DNA of 64,000 nt from Gammaproteobacteria bacterium (GCA_018820765.1 JAHJNN010000012.1:186001-250000); one strand, 5' to 3'; shown: positions 45,023 to 53,821, counted from the first letter of the stretch. Numbers and translations are program-made. The notes: generated by a model from the sequence alone, not told the origin.

Positions 45023-46183
45023 CTAGGCATTCGCGCACACTTCCTGCAACGCAGCGATGATGTCTTCCTGGTCGCCGTCACTCAGTTTGGGAGAGAGCGG
45101 CAGACTCAGCGTTTGCCGACCAATGCGCTTGGCTTGTGGCCAATCATCCGGCTTCCATCCGAAGCGTTCCTGGTAGTAGGGGTGTTCAGGCAGGCTCAAA
45201 TAATGCACGCCGGCACCGATGTTCCGATCGTGCAACTTTTCCAGCGCGGTATCTCGCGTCAGCCCGCACCGTTCGGAATCAATCAGCACCGTGTACAAGT
45301 GGAGCGCGTGTCGGGTGTCGGAATCAGGCTCGGCTGGTCGAGTCAGCGGCAGGGTGGATAACGGTTGCTGATAGCGATCCCACAACTGCTGGCGACGTTG
45401 CCAACTGTCTTCGACACGGGCGAGCTGGTGAATGCCGATCGCGGCCTGCAGGTCCATCATGTTGTACTTGTAGCCACACTCGGTCACCTGGTAGTGCTTG
45501 AATCCCTGATCACTGTAGCGTTGCCAGGCATCGTGGCTCAACCCATGAAGCGCCAGGCGCTTGACGCGCTGAATATGGCGCTCGTCGCGCGCGACGACCA
45601 TGCCGCCTTCGCCACAGGTTATGTTCTTTGTGACATAGAAACTAAAGCAGCCAAAGTCGCCCAGGGTACCGAGGGCCTGGCCATGATATTCGCCCTCTAC
45701 GGCATGCGCGCAATCTTCGATGATTCTCAAGTCATGCCTGTCTGCCAGCTGGCGCAGCCGATCCATGTCGCAGGGGCGCCCGGCAAAATGCACGGGCAGA
45801 AGCGCGCGGGTTCGAGGCGTGATGCGGCGGGCCACATCATCCGGATCGAGATTCATCGTCACGGGATCCACGTCTGCCAGTACGGGGTGGGCGCCGCAAT
45901 GTATGATCGCGTTGACGGTCGCACAGAACGTGAGTGCGCTGGTGATGACCTCGTCACCCGGACCGAGCCCGGCGGCAATCAGGCTGAGGTGAAGTGCCGC
46001 CGTGCAGGAATTGACAGCGGCGACCTGACTTGAGGGAAGGCGTTTGTAGGCTGCGAAATCGTGCTCGAACCGATGAACACGTGGTCCGGTGCCAATCCAT
46101 CCGGCCTCCAATGCTGAGGCGACTTCCGCGATTTCCGTTGCCTGAAGGTCAGGGGCGCCAAAAGTCAAAAACGTATTGCGCAA
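45023..46183 (-). CDS. DegT/DnrJ/EryC1/StrS family PLP aminotransferase
   Basis: A 386-residue sugar aminotransferase that would convert a nucleotide keto-sugar to an amino sugar. The PLP lysine lies in FYVTKNITCGEGGM; SCTAALHLSLIAAGLGPGDEVI, EDCAHAVEG and NMMDLQAAIGIHQL are family features. The start is a TTG at 46183, only 11 bases from the ATG of the divergent BKACE gene, so promoters must overlap the coding ends. Base composition is more AT-rich than flanking genes. It is the first gene of a probable glycan-modification cluster. Confidence 0.92.
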   Translation of the reverse strand: MRNTFLTFGAPDLQATEIAEVASALEAGWIGTGPRVHRFEHDFAAYKRLPSSQVAAVNSCTAALHLSLIAAGLGPGDEVITSALTFCATVNAIIHCGAHPVLADVDPVTMNLDPDDVARRITPRTRALLPVHFAGRPCDMDRLRQLADRHDLRIIEDCAHAVEGEYHGQALGTLGDFGCFSFYVTKNITCGEGGMVVARDERHIQRVKRLALHGLSHDAWQRYSDQGFKHYQVTECGYKYNMMDLQAAIGIHQLARVEDSWQRRQQLWDRYQQPLSTLPLTRPAEPDSDTRHALHLYTVLIDSERCGLTRDTALEKLHDRNIGAGVHYLSLPEHPYYQERFGWKPDDWPQAKRIGRQTLSLPLSPKLSDGDQEDIIAALQEVCANA

Positions 46184-46194
46184 TTTCGGATCCG

Positions 46195-47040
46195 ATGAAT
46201 GTGAACAAGATAATTATCAATCTGGCGATGACCGGCTGGGTGCCTACCCGGATACAGTCTGCGCATGTGCCGATGAGCGTGGAGGAGATTGTCACCGATG
46301 CCTGTGCCGGGGTGGCTTGCGGCGCGTCCATTCTGCACGTGCATGCCCGCGAGGACAATGGCGAGCCTTCCTACGATACGAAACGCTATGCAGCAATCAT
46401 ACGGGGCATTCGCGCGATTCACCCGCAAGCGGTGATCACGGTCACGACCAGCGGCCGCAGGACCTCTGATTTGATGCAGCGGACGGCGGCTTTGCGGCTT
46501 CAAGGCGCGGATAGGCCCGACATGGCGAGCCTGACCCTGGGCTCGATGAATTTTGCGGATGGCGCGAGCATAAACGATCCGGAAACGATTCAGACACTGG
46601 CGGGCATGATGCGTGAATGTGGCGTCAAACCGGAGTTGGAGGTATTTGATCTGGGCATGATCCACTATGCCAAGGTGCTCATCCGCAAGGGATTGATCGA
46701 TCCGCCCTATTACTTCAATCTCATACTGGGAAACATTGCCACGGCTCAGACCGATCTATTGCATCTGGCCGTCCTTCTTCGTGAACTTCCCCCGGACAGC
46801 GTGTGGGCACTGGGTGGGGTCGGCCGCTATCAGCAGACGGCCAACAACCTGGCTGCGGTACTCGCCGATGGCGCCCGTACCGGCCTTGAAGACAATCTAT
46901 GGCTGGATACGGCGCGTACCCAGTTGGCCAGCAACGTCCAACTTGTCCAGCGTGTTATCGATGTGGCGCGAGCGGCAGGCAGGGATGTCGCAAGCCCGGA
47001 AGAGACCCGGCAACGTTTAGGACTGGATCGAATGTCATGA
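46195..47040 (+). CDS. DUF849/BKACE family enzyme (beta-keto acid cleavage-like)
   Basis: A 281-residue TIM-barrel zinc enzyme of the 3-keto-5-aminohexanoate cleavage family, which condense a beta-keto acid with acetyl-CoA to give an acyl-CoA and acetoacetate. The zinc histidines in ILHVHARED (H48, H50) and the C-terminal Glu in RTGLEDN are conserved. The region around Kce's catalytic Glu14 differs (MTGWVPT), so the substrate is unlike lysine fermentation. It overlaps the NeuD-like gene by four bases. Substrate is unknown; the surroundings suggest sugar or acyl metabolism. Confidence 0.87.
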   Translation: MNVNKIIINLAMTGWVPTRIQSAHVPMSVEEIVTDACAGVACGASILHVHAREDNGEPSYDTKRYAAIIRGIRAIHPQAVITVTTSGRRTSDLMQRTAALRLQGADRPDMASLTLGSMNFADGASINDPETIQTLAGMMRECGVKPELEVFDLGMIHYAKVLIRKGLIDPPYYFNLILGNIATAQTDLLHLAVLLRELPPDSVWALGGVGRYQQTANNLAAVLADGARTGLEDNLWLDTARTQLASNVQLVQRVIDVARAAGRDVASPEETRQRLGLDRMS

Positions 47041-47720
47041 ATGCTCAGACGGGCGAGCGCCTGGTGATTTTCGGCATAAGCAACATTCTTTCCGACCTGC
47101 TCGATTGCGCACTCGCTCTCAAGCTTCCGGTGAGCAAGGTGGTCATTCATCATCCCGAGAACCCGGGAGAGCGAGATTTATCAGTGGCAAACCGGATCGA
47201 GGCCTATTCACATTTCGCCAAGCAACCCATCCTGCAGGAGATCGATGCTTTTTCCCCGGAGGATGGGGAAAGGTATTTGCTGGGCCCCACCTCACCAGAA
47301 CGGCGTGGACTTGCGGAAATCCTGGTTGCTCGCTTTGGTCTGACCTTCACCTCCTTGGTCCATCCCAGCGCCTATGTTTCGCCGATGGCCCAATTGTCAG
47401 GCGGCGTATTCGTCGGCGCGAACAGTGTGATTGCTCCAGGCGTGGAACTGGCCGAGCACGTCTTCGTCAACCGGGGCGTGACGATCGGCCACGACACCCG
47501 TATCGGCGCGTATTCAAGGGTTCAGCCGGGAAGCAATCTCGGCGGGCTATCCCATATTGGTGAAGGCGTGACCATAGGCATCGGGGCTACATTGCTTGAA
47601 CGCCTGCAAATTGGCGACCGCTCCGTGATTGCCGCTGGTTCTGTTGTCTTGCGCGACGTTCCGGAGGATGTGCTGGTGGCGGGTATCCCTGCGGCTGTAA
47701 AGAAGCAATTAACCAGCTGA
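47037..47720 (+). CDS. NeuD/PglD-like sugar O/N-acyltransferase
   Basis: A 227-residue protein with an N-terminal Rossmann-like part (LVIFGISNILSDLLDCALA) and a C-terminal left-handed beta helix of hexapeptide repeats (FVGANSVIAPGVEL, IGEGVTIGIGATLLERLQIG, VVLRDVPEDVLVAGIPA). This is the NeuD/PglD architecture, which acylates amino sugars from an acyl-CoA. It is translationally coupled to the BKACE gene, an unusual partner that could supply the acyl-CoA. It ends five bases before the convergent sulfotransferase. Confidence 0.88.
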   Translation: MNAQTGERLVIFGISNILSDLLDCALALKLPVSKVVIHHPENPGERDLSVANRIEAYSHFAKQPILQEIDAFSPEDGERYLLGPTSPERRGLAEILVARFGLTFTSLVHPSAYVSPMAQLSGGVFVGANSVIAPGVELAEHVFVNRGVTIGHDTRIGAYSRVQPGSNLGGLSHIGEGVTIGIGATLLERLQIGDRSVIAAGSVVLRDVPEDVLVAGIPAAVKKQLTS

Positions 47721-47725
47721 AGGGT

Positions 47726-48352
47726 TCAGGCTGATCTGTTTTCCTGGGGCATGGCGTTATCAATAACGCCATGCCCCAGGAACGTACATAGTTTCTGCAT
47801 CGCATCAGAGTCTGACGGATTTATTACGAGCAGGTCATCAGGGCGGCACTTGAAATATTCCAGAATTTTCTGGTTATGGTTTCGGTAATGCTGCTTATAA
47901 ATGTCCGGGTTATAGAGCGTGCTTTCGTCCACGCCATACACCATTTGGTGCTGCCGCCACAACCATCCTGTGTCGCAGTAAGAAAATTGCATCAAATCTT
48001 CCGCAGTTGGCAGCCGCCCTTTTCCGACAATCCTTGTTTGAGAACGAATCAACGAGTCGAACCACTGATCGGGACTATCCCTGACGGAAAGAATGAATTT
48101 CGACCCCGGGTATGCGTGATCAAGAACCTGGTATGTATAGTCCAGGCTAAATGGCACATCCTGGAAGGCGTCCGCCCATCGGCAGTATTGAACGATCTTC
48201 CGAAAATCTCTCCTGCCCCAATCATCCAGCAAGCGTTCGGCCTTGCCCTGCTTGCCCACTCGATACCCCAGCATTTTTAATGCCTTGGACAGCGAGGTAG
48301 TACCGGTCTTGTTTCTGCCGATACAGAATACTTTTTTTGGTTTCCAGAACAT
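47726..48352 (-). CDS. Sulfotransferase family protein
   Basis: A 208-residue PAPS-dependent sulfotransferase-like protein. The 5'-phosphosulfate loop CIGRNKTGTTSLSKAL and the 3'-phosphate motif FILSVRDSPDQWFDSL are visible. It would transfer sulfate to a hydroxyl or amino group, here probably of a surface glycan. The last codons contain a perfect 18-bp palindrome (47744-47781). It is in line with the glycosyltransferase gene upstream (8-base gap). Confidence 0.88.
   Translation of the reverse strand: MFWKPKKVFCIGRNKTGTTSLSKALKMLGYRVGKQGKAERLLDDWGRRDFRKIVQYCRWADAFQDVPFSLDYTYQVLDHAYPGSKFILSVRDSPDQWFDSLIRSQTRIVGKGRLPTAEDLMQFSYCDTGWLWRQHQMVYGVDESTLYNPDIYKQHYRNHNQKILEYFKCRPDDLLVINPSDSDAMQKLCTFLGHGVIDNAMPQENRSA
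47744..47781. repeat. Perfect 18-bp-stem palindrome in the 3' end of the sulfotransferase gene
   Basis: CCTGGGGCATGGCGTTAT (47744-47761) and its exact reverse complement (47764-47781) are separated by two bases. The palindrome is coding (LGHGVIDNAMPQ) on the minus strand and lies 24 bases past the stop of the convergent NeuD-like gene. It has no T-tract. It may block converging transcription. Confidence 0.85.
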
Positions 48353-48360
48353 ACGCGCCT

Positions 48361-49431
48361 TTATATGAAGGGCTTCGTAGCCATGGCTTGAGATTCAAGC
48401 GCCGCCGTCAGCCTTGCTGCAAGGGTGTGCTCCTCCATGACGAATCGATAAGCCTGGTCCGCAATCTTCGACCGCAGGGCCTCATCCCCAAGGCAGGAAA
48501 TAACGAGACCGGCCAGGTCTTTTCCTGCTGCCAGCATTAAATGTTGGCCATTGATGTATGGCGCAATATCTTCCGCATATTCGGACACCACCATTGCCTT
48601 GCAACTCATGGCCATCAGCATGCGCATGCCTGGCGACTCCCATGGAAGAGAGTTTAAGTTAAGGAGGACTTTGCTGCGATTGAGAAGCTGGGTTCTTTCT
48701 TCCCCAAAACAGTTTCCACTGACTATTTTCAGCTTGAATCCTGCTTTCGCTAGAGCATGATCCAGTTCTTGAAGCAAGGGACGGCGTCTGCGCGTGACAT
48801 TCCCCAAGAAAACAACATCAATGTCCCGCTCTCCCGCCTCCAATGACCTGCCCCAGATTGGGTGATAGCCGATGGGAACAAACAGGCTGGGTATCCCATG
48901 ATTGGCAAGGAATCCCTGCCTAGGTCGCAAACTGACAAAAACAGAGTCGATCAATCCTTCTCGCCAGAATCCCAGCAACCGCCGCGACTCCTTGGCGGCA
49001 TAAGAAAACTGGCGCACAGGAAATTTACGTTCCCTATTCCATGGAAGACTCCAGCTCTGGATCGTAAAGCCACAGTATGCAATACGGTCAAAGACCCTTT
49101 GCATCCACCGTGGACGGCGAGAATAGTCCAAGGCGTGCGCTTGTAAGAACCAGTCTTGCAGCCGGGATTGCGGAAGGTCCGGAGGAAGCAATGGTTCACA
49201 ACTCCAGAGAATCCGTTTCACCCCCAGTTCACCCGCCCTCATCAGGAAAGGCCTGCTGGCGAGGGCCCAATTTGCCAGCCCCAGCACCAGCAAAGTATCG
49301 CCGGCTACAAGATCGCTCTCCTCTTGCGCGAGGCAGACTTGCCACCCAAGCGCTCCAAGCACATCCACAAGTGGTCTGGAGAAACCCACAGGCAGATTTT
49401 TCTGAGAATCAAGTAAAACAATACGTCCCAT
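48361..49431 (-). CDS. Glycosyltransferase (CgeB-like, group 1 fold)
   Basis: A 356-residue protein resembling CgeB/DUF3880-type glycosyltransferases. The N-terminal half has Rossmann-like strands (GRIVLLDSQKN, TLLVLGLANWAL); the C-terminal half has DIDVVFLGNVTRRRRPLLQEL, LLNLNSLPWESPGMRMLMAMSCKAMVVSEY, typical of the donor-binding domain of GT-B enzymes. The gene is AT-richer than its surroundings. It is the first gene of the minus-strand pair with the sulfotransferase. Acceptor and donor are unknown. Confidence 0.82.
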   Translation of the reverse strand: MGRIVLLDSQKNLPVGFSRPLVDVLGALGWQVCLAQEESDLVAGDTLLVLGLANWALASRPFLMRAGELGVKRILWSCEPLLPPDLPQSRLQDWFLQAHALDYSRRPRWMQRVFDRIAYCGFTIQSWSLPWNRERKFPVRQFSYAAKESRRLLGFWREGLIDSVFVSLRPRQGFLANHGIPSLFVPIGYHPIWGRSLEAGERDIDVVFLGNVTRRRRPLLQELDHALAKAGFKLKIVSGNCFGEERTQLLNRSKVLLNLNSLPWESPGMRMLMAMSCKAMVVSEYAEDIAPYINGQHLMLAAGKDLAGLVISCLGDEALRSKIADQAYRFVMEEHTLAARLTAALESQAMATKPFI

Positions 49432-49496
49432 ATGCTAAATCCACATCACCGGTCGCCAAGAGATGTGCGCCTGATCCCCGCTGCTGAAAGCCACGA

Positions 49497-50123
49497 TCAA
49501 TACTGCACCACCGCCGGATCCAAGCTGCGCCACAGATACCAGGTGGCGACGGTGCGCCAGGGGGCGTGACGTTCACCATGCTGGCGCAGCGTTTTGGGCG
49601 TAGGCCGCGCGCCTTCGAGGTAATGCAGGGCGACGGCCTTCTGCAGGCCGATGTCGTCGACCGGCCAGATATCGGGACGGCGCAGGCTGAAGATCAAAAA
49701 CATCTCGGCAGTCCAGCGGCCGATTCCGCGCACGTCGACGAGTTCGGCGATGACGGCTTCGTCTTCCATTTTTTTCCAACGCGCCGGTTCGACGCGGCCA
49801 TCGACGAAATGGCCAGCGAGGTCGACGAGGTATTCGGCCTTGCGGCGCGACAGACCGCAGGCGGCAAGCGCGTCCAGCTCCAGCGTGGCGATGTGTTCGG
49901 GGCTGACGGTCTGCGCGTAGCCGGCGAAGCGCGCCCACACGCTGTCTGCCGCCTTGACCGAGATCTGCTGGCCGACGATGGCGCGTGCGAGGGTCTGGAA
50001 TGGATCGCCGCGGTTGGCGAGGATGGCGTCGGGATAACGCGCGATGAGCGCAGCCATCACCGGGTCGGCGGCGGCGAGTTCGGCGCAGGCGGTTCGCCAA
50101 TAGGTGGGGGCACGGGATTTCAT
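49497..50123 (-). CDS. HhH-GPD DNA glycosylase (AlkA-like, short form)
   Basis: A 208-residue DNA repair enzyme that removes alkylated bases such as 3-methyladenine. The helix-hairpin-helix with catalytic Asp is seen in DVRGIGRWTAEMFLIFSLRRPDIWPVDDIG; IVGQQISVKAADSVWARF is the other family landmark. The N-terminal AlkA domain is missing, as in many bacterial short forms. The ATG at 50123 was preferred over an upstream extension into repeat sequence. Confidence 0.92.
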   Translation of the reverse strand: MKSRAPTYWRTACAELAAADPVMAALIARYPDAILANRGDPFQTLARAIVGQQISVKAADSVWARFAGYAQTVSPEHIATLELDALAACGLSRRKAEYLVDLAGHFVDGRVEPARWKKMEDEAVIAELVDVRGIGRWTAEMFLIFSLRRPDIWPVDDIGLQKAVALHYLEGARPTPKTLRQHGERHAPWRTVATWYLWRSLDPAVVQY

Positions 50124-50154
50124 ATCAATGCAAACAGGTTGCGCGAACTGCGAT

Positions 50155-50261
50155 TCAAAGCCCCTCTCCCCTGGCCCCTCCCCCGCTTGCGGGGGAGGGG
50201 AGGATGCCTCACGCCTCACGCCTCACGCCTCACGCCTCACGCCTCACGCCTCACGCCTCAC
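50155..50261. repeat. C/G-tract hairpin plus eight tandem GCCTCAC units
   Basis: CCCCTCCCCC (50175-50184) pairs with GGGGGAGGGG (50191-50200) around CGCTTG, after CCCCTCTCCCCTGG; this resembles the repeat inside leuS. It is followed by eight perfect copies of the 7-mer GCCTCAC (50206-50261). The tandem array reaches the last bases of rng, whose TGA stop (50258-50260, minus strand) is provided by the array. Copy number may vary between strains. Confidence 0.85.
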
Positions 50262-51709
50262 AGCAGGATGATGTCGTACTGCTCCTGCGGGTAGGTGGTC
50301 TCGACCTGCAGCGACACCGGCTTGCCGATGAAATCGATCAACTGGGCGAGGCTGCCAGATTCCTCGTCGAGGAACAGGTCGATCACGCTTTGCGCAGCGA
50401 CGATGCGGTATTCGCGCGCGTCGAACTGGCGTACTTCGCGCAGAATTTCGCGCAGCACGTCGTAGCACACGGTCTGCGCGGTCTTGATCTCGCCGCGCCC
50501 GGCGCAGGTGGGACACGGTTCGCACAGCACGTGCGCCAGCGATTCGCGGGTGCGTTTGCGCGTCATTTCCACCAACCCCAGCGCGGAGAAGCCGCTGACG
50601 GTGGTGCGGGTGGGATCGCGCGCCAGCGCCTTCTTCAGTTCGGTGAGCACCGCTTCCTGGTGCTCGGCGTTGTCCATGTCGATGAAGTCGATGATGATGA
50701 TGCCGCCCAGATTCCTCAGGCGCAGTTGGCGCGCGATGGCCTGCGCGGCTTCGAGGTTGGTCTTGAAGATGGTGTCGTCGAAATTGCGCGCGCCGACGAA
50801 GCCGCCGGTGTTGACGTCGACCGTGGTCAGCGCCTCGGTCTGGTCGATGATGAGGTAGCCGCCGGATTTGAGGTCGACGCGCCGCCCCAGCGCCTTGGCG
50901 ATTTCGTCCTCGATGGCATGCAGGTCGAACAGCGGCCGGTCGGCGCCGTAGTGCTGCAGCTTGTCGAGCACGGCATGGGTGTAGTTCTGCGCGAACTCGG
51001 CCATGCGCTGATAGGTCTCGCGCGAGTCGATCAGGATGCGGCTGGTGTCGCGATTGACGAAGTCGCGCAGCACGCGCAGCGACAGGTCGAGGTCCTGGTA
51101 CAGCAGGCACGGCACCGCGCAGTTGCCGCGCGACTGGATGCTGCTCCACAACCGACGCAGGTAGTCGATGTCGGCCTGCATTTCGGCGTCTTCCGCGGTT
51201 TCCGCCATGGTGCGCACGATGAAGCCGCCAGTGGCGTCTTCCGGCATCAGCCGGTGCAGTTTCTGGCGCAGCAGTTCGCGCTCTTCCTCGCCTTCGATTT
51301 TCTGCGAGATGCCGATATGCGATTCCTGCGGCAGATACACCAGGTAGCGTCCGGCGAAGCTGATCTGGGTGGACAGCCGCGCGCCCTTGGTGCCGATCGG
51401 GTCCTTGATCACCTGCACCATCAGGCTCTGGCCTTCGTGCAGGACATGCTCGATGGCGCGCTCGGGCTCGCTGCCGTGGCGTTCTTCCCAGATGTCGGCC
51501 ACGTGGAGGAAGGCGGCGCGCTCCAGCCCGATGTCGATGAAGGCCGACTGCATGCCGGGCAGCACGCGCACCACGCGCCCCATGTAGATGTTGCTGACCA
51601 GTCCGCGGCATTGCGCGCGTTCGATGTGCAGTTCCTGCACCGCGCCCAGGTGCAGCACGGCAACGCGCGTTTCCTGCGGGGTGACGTTGACGAGAATTTC
51701 TTCGCTCAT
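50258..51709 (-). CDS. rng: Ribonuclease G
   Basis: Endoribonuclease for 16S rRNA 5' maturation and mRNA decay, 483 residues, the RNase G length without the RNase E scaffold. The S1 domain (about 40-130), the 5' sensor, the catalytic core with GGFVGARNFDDTIFKTNLEAA and IIIDFIDMD, and the zinc-link CEPCPTC are visible. Its stop codon is part of a heptanucleotide tandem repeat. It follows maf by 20 bases, in the common maf-rng order. Confidence 0.97.
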   Translation of the reverse strand: MSEEILVNVTPQETRVAVLHLGAVQELHIERAQCRGLVSNIYMGRVVRVLPGMQSAFIDIGLERAAFLHVADIWEERHGSEPERAIEHVLHEGQSLMVQVIKDPIGTKGARLSTQISFAGRYLVYLPQESHIGISQKIEGEEERELLRQKLHRLMPEDATGGFIVRTMAETAEDAEMQADIDYLRRLWSSIQSRGNCAVPCLLYQDLDLSLRVLRDFVNRDTSRILIDSRETYQRMAEFAQNYTHAVLDKLQHYGADRPLFDLHAIEDEIAKALGRRVDLKSGGYLIIDQTEALTTVDVNTGGFVGARNFDDTIFKTNLEAAQAIARQLRLRNLGGIIIIDFIDMDNAEHQEAVLTELKKALARDPTRTTVSGFSALGLVEMTRKRTRESLAHVLCEPCPTCAGRGEIKTAQTVCYDVLREILREVRQFDAREYRIVAAQSVIDLFLDEESGSLAQLIDFIGKPVSLQVETTYPQEQYDIILL

Positions 51710-51729
51710 GGTGGGGTGGCCGGCAGCGC

Positions 51730-52341
51730 TCAGACTGTCAGGCCGAAGGATCTCAGTAAGACGGCAGTGTCATATAACGGCAAGCCCATGATGCCGCTGT
51801 AGCTGCCGTCGATGTGCTCGACGAAGGCGCCGGCGCGCCCCTGGATGGCGTAGGCGCCGGCCTTGCCGAGATATTCGCCGCATTCCAGGTAGCGCGCGAT
51901 GGCGGCGGCATCGAGCGTGGCCATCCGGACCTGGCTGGACGACAGCCGCATTTCCACGCGGTCTTCATGCTGCACGGCCACAGCGGTGTGCACCTGATGC
52001 AGGCGCCCGGACAGGCGCGCCAGCATGGCGGCAGCGTCCTCTCGGTCGGCCGGCTTGCCGAGGATGGTGCCCTCCAGCTCGACCACCGTATCTGCCCCCA
52101 GCACCGGAAAGCGCAGCAGGCGGCGCATTTCCACGGCACGCCAGCCGCTGGCGGCCTTTTCGATCGCCATGCGTTGCGCGAAATCGGGCGCAGGCTCGCC
52201 GGCATGAGGAATTTCGATGACGTCGATGCGGCCGACGACGCCCCGCAGCGGCAGCACGTCGAAGGCGATTCCGATCTGCTTCAGCAGTTCGCGCCGGCGC
52301 GGAGATTGCGAAGCCAGGTAGATGCGTTTATCAACCAGCAT
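51730..52341 (-). CDS. maf: Maf family nucleotide pyrophosphatase
   Basis: House-cleaning nucleoside triphosphate pyrophosphatase linked to septum formation, 203 residues. [40 protein letters not shown] and [31 protein letters not shown] are characteristic and place it with the dTTP/UTP-specific YhdE group. It lies between rlmH and rng on the same strand. Confidence 0.96.
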   Translation of the reverse strand: MLVDKRIYLASQSPRRRELLKQIGIAFDVLPLRGVVGRIDVIEIPHAGEPAPDFAQRMAIEKAASGWRAVEMRRLLRFPVLGADTVVELEGTILGKPADREDAAAMLARLSGRLHQVHTAVAVQHEDRVEMRLSSSQVRMATLDAAAIARYLECGEYLGKAGAYAIQGRAGAFVEHIDGSYSGIMGLPLYDTAVLLRSFGLTV

Positions 52342-52357
52342 GTTCTCGTGATGCCCC

Positions 52358-52828
52358 TCAATCCCGATGGTAGGGATGCCCCTTGATAATACAGACGGAA
52401 CGATACAGCTGCTCGGCCAGCATCACCCGCGCCAGCGCGTGCGGCAGGGTCAGCTTCGACAGGCCCAGGAGCTTGCCGGCGCGCGCCTTGACGCTGTCGT
52501 CCAGCCCGTCCGCCCCGCCGATGACAAAGGCCGGCGACACCCCCTCGGCCATCCAGCTCTGCAGCCATGATGCCAGTTCGCGCGTGGTTGCCTGCGTACC
52601 GCGTTCGTCGAGCACCACCGGCACGCTGCCTGCGGGCAGCGCGGCGAGGATGCGCTCGGCTTCCAGTTGCCGCGCCCGCGCACCGTCTTCCCCGGCCACG
52701 CGATGCCCCGGCTTGATCTCGGTCAGCAGCAGCGGCAGGTCGGGCGGCATCCGGCGCGCATAGTCGTCGTAGCCCGTCGTGATCCAGCCCGGCATCTTGT
52801 GGCCAACGGCGATCAGGTGCAGCTTCAA
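52358..52828 (-). CDS. rlmH: 23S rRNA pseudouridine-1915 N3-methyltransferase RlmH
   Basis: SPOUT methyltransferase of 156 residues. It begins with a TTG at 52828 that overlaps the rsfS stop (ATTGAAG); [15 protein letters not shown] is the exact family N-terminus, so the TTG start is firm. [11 protein letters not shown] and [20 protein letters not shown] bind S-adenosylmethionine. The order nadD-rsfS-rlmH-maf-rng is typical. Confidence 0.97.
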   Translation of the reverse strand: MKLHLIAVGHKMPGWITTGYDDYARRMPPDLPLLLTEIKPGHRVAGEDGARARQLEAERILAALPAGSVPVVLDERGTQATTRELASWLQSWMAEGVSPAFVIGGADGLDDSVKARAGKLLGLSKLTLPHALARVMLAEQLYRSVCIIKGHPYHRD

Positions 52829-53184
52829 TGGTCTGCTTGTATATGCCGGGCGCGCGCCGCCTCGCCCGCACCCCACAGTTCTTCCAGATTGTAATGGGCA
52901 CGTACGGCCGGCAGCATCACGTGGACGATCACGTCGCCGAGGTCGAGCAGCACCCAGTCGCCGGTGTCCTCGCCTTCCGTGTTGCCCACGTAGGCGCCCG
53001 CCTCCTTCATCTTGACGCGCACATTGTCGGCGAGCGCGCGCGTCTGGCGGTTGGAGGTGCCGCTGGCGATCACCATGCGCTCGAACAGCGAGGTGAGCTT
53101 GCCGGTATCGAGCACGGTGATGTCTTGCGCCTTGACGTCTTCGAGGGCGTCGACGATCAGTTTGGTTTTGGCTTCAATGTTCAT
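52825..53184 (-). CDS. rsfS: Ribosomal silencing factor RsfS
   Basis: Binds ribosomal protein uL14 and blocks subunit joining in stationary phase. The 119-residue protein shows DALEDVKAQDITVLDT, FERMVIASGTSNRQTRALADNV and the conserved GDWVLLDLGDVIVHVML. It overlaps nadD by 11 bases upstream and rlmH downstream. Confidence 0.97.
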   Translation of the reverse strand: MNIEAKTKLIVDALEDVKAQDITVLDTGKLTSLFERMVIASGTSNRQTRALADNVRVKMKEAGAYVGNTEGEDTGDWVLLDLGDVIVHVMLPAVRAHYNLEELWGAGEAARARHIQADH

Positions 53185-53821
53185 AGTGTGTATACAGTTG
53201 ATGTTCGTGAATGTAGTCGAGCACGGCGTCGGGCAGCAGATAACGTGCGCTGCCGTGCCGTGCCAGGGTGTCGCGGATGACGGTGGCCGATATGTCCAGC
53301 GGCGTCGTCGCGCGCCACAGCACCGATCCCGCCGGGCCGGCGGCCGAACCGTCGGCCACCTGGCGTTGCAATACTTCGCTTTTCAGCGGATCCGGCATGG
53401 CGTCGGACTGCTGCGCACCGGGCCGCGCGGCCACCGCAATATTCGCCAGGTCGAACAGCCGCCGCCATTCGTGCCAGGTCGGCAGTTCCAGAAACGCATC
53501 CGCCCCCAGCAGCAGCCACAGCGGCTGGTCGTTGCCCAGCTCGGCGCGCAGCGCGGTCAGCGTATCGACCGTGTAGCTCGGACGGGGGCGCTCGACCTCA
53601 CGCGCATCCGCGTCGAAACGCGGATTGCCGGAAATCGCGCGGCGCACCATCTCCAGCCGGTGGGACGCCGCAGTGCGCGGTGCCCCGCGGTGCGGCGGCT
53701 GTCCGGCGGGGATGAACAGCACCCGGCCCAGGCCAAGCCCTTCGGCCATTTCCTCGGCCAGCCGCAGATGGCCGAAGTGTATGGGGTCGAAGGTGCCGCC
53801 GAAGATGCCGATGGCTTGCAT
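53174..53821 (-). CDS. nadD: Nicotinate-nucleotide adenylyltransferase
   Basis: Makes nicotinate adenine dinucleotide in NAD synthesis. The 215-residue enzyme starts MQAIGIFGGTFDPIHFGHLRL, containing the nucleotidyltransferase HxGH motif; the C-terminal signature is ISATVIRDTLARHGSARYLLP. It is three bases after proA and overlaps rsfS. Confidence 0.97.
   Translation of the reverse strand: MQAIGIFGGTFDPIHFGHLRLAEEMAEGLGLGRVLFIPAGQPPHRGAPRTAASHRLEMVRRAISGNPRFDADAREVERPRPSYTVDTLTALRAELGNDQPLWLLLGADAFLELPTWHEWRRLFDLANIAVAARPGAQQSDAMPDPLKSEVLQRQVADGSAAGPAGSVLWRATTPLDISATVIRDTLARHGSARYLLPDAVLDYIHEHQLYTHYEH

Noticed and set aside
45023-49431. Accessory cluster as a prophage or integrated plasmid
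   Set aside because: There is no integrase, transposase, tRNA or attachment-site repeat at either end; only base composition and gene content mark it as accessory.
50206-50261. Tandem heptamers as a CRISPR-like array
   Set aside because: The units are contiguous with no spacers and only seven bases long, so this is a simple tandem repeat.
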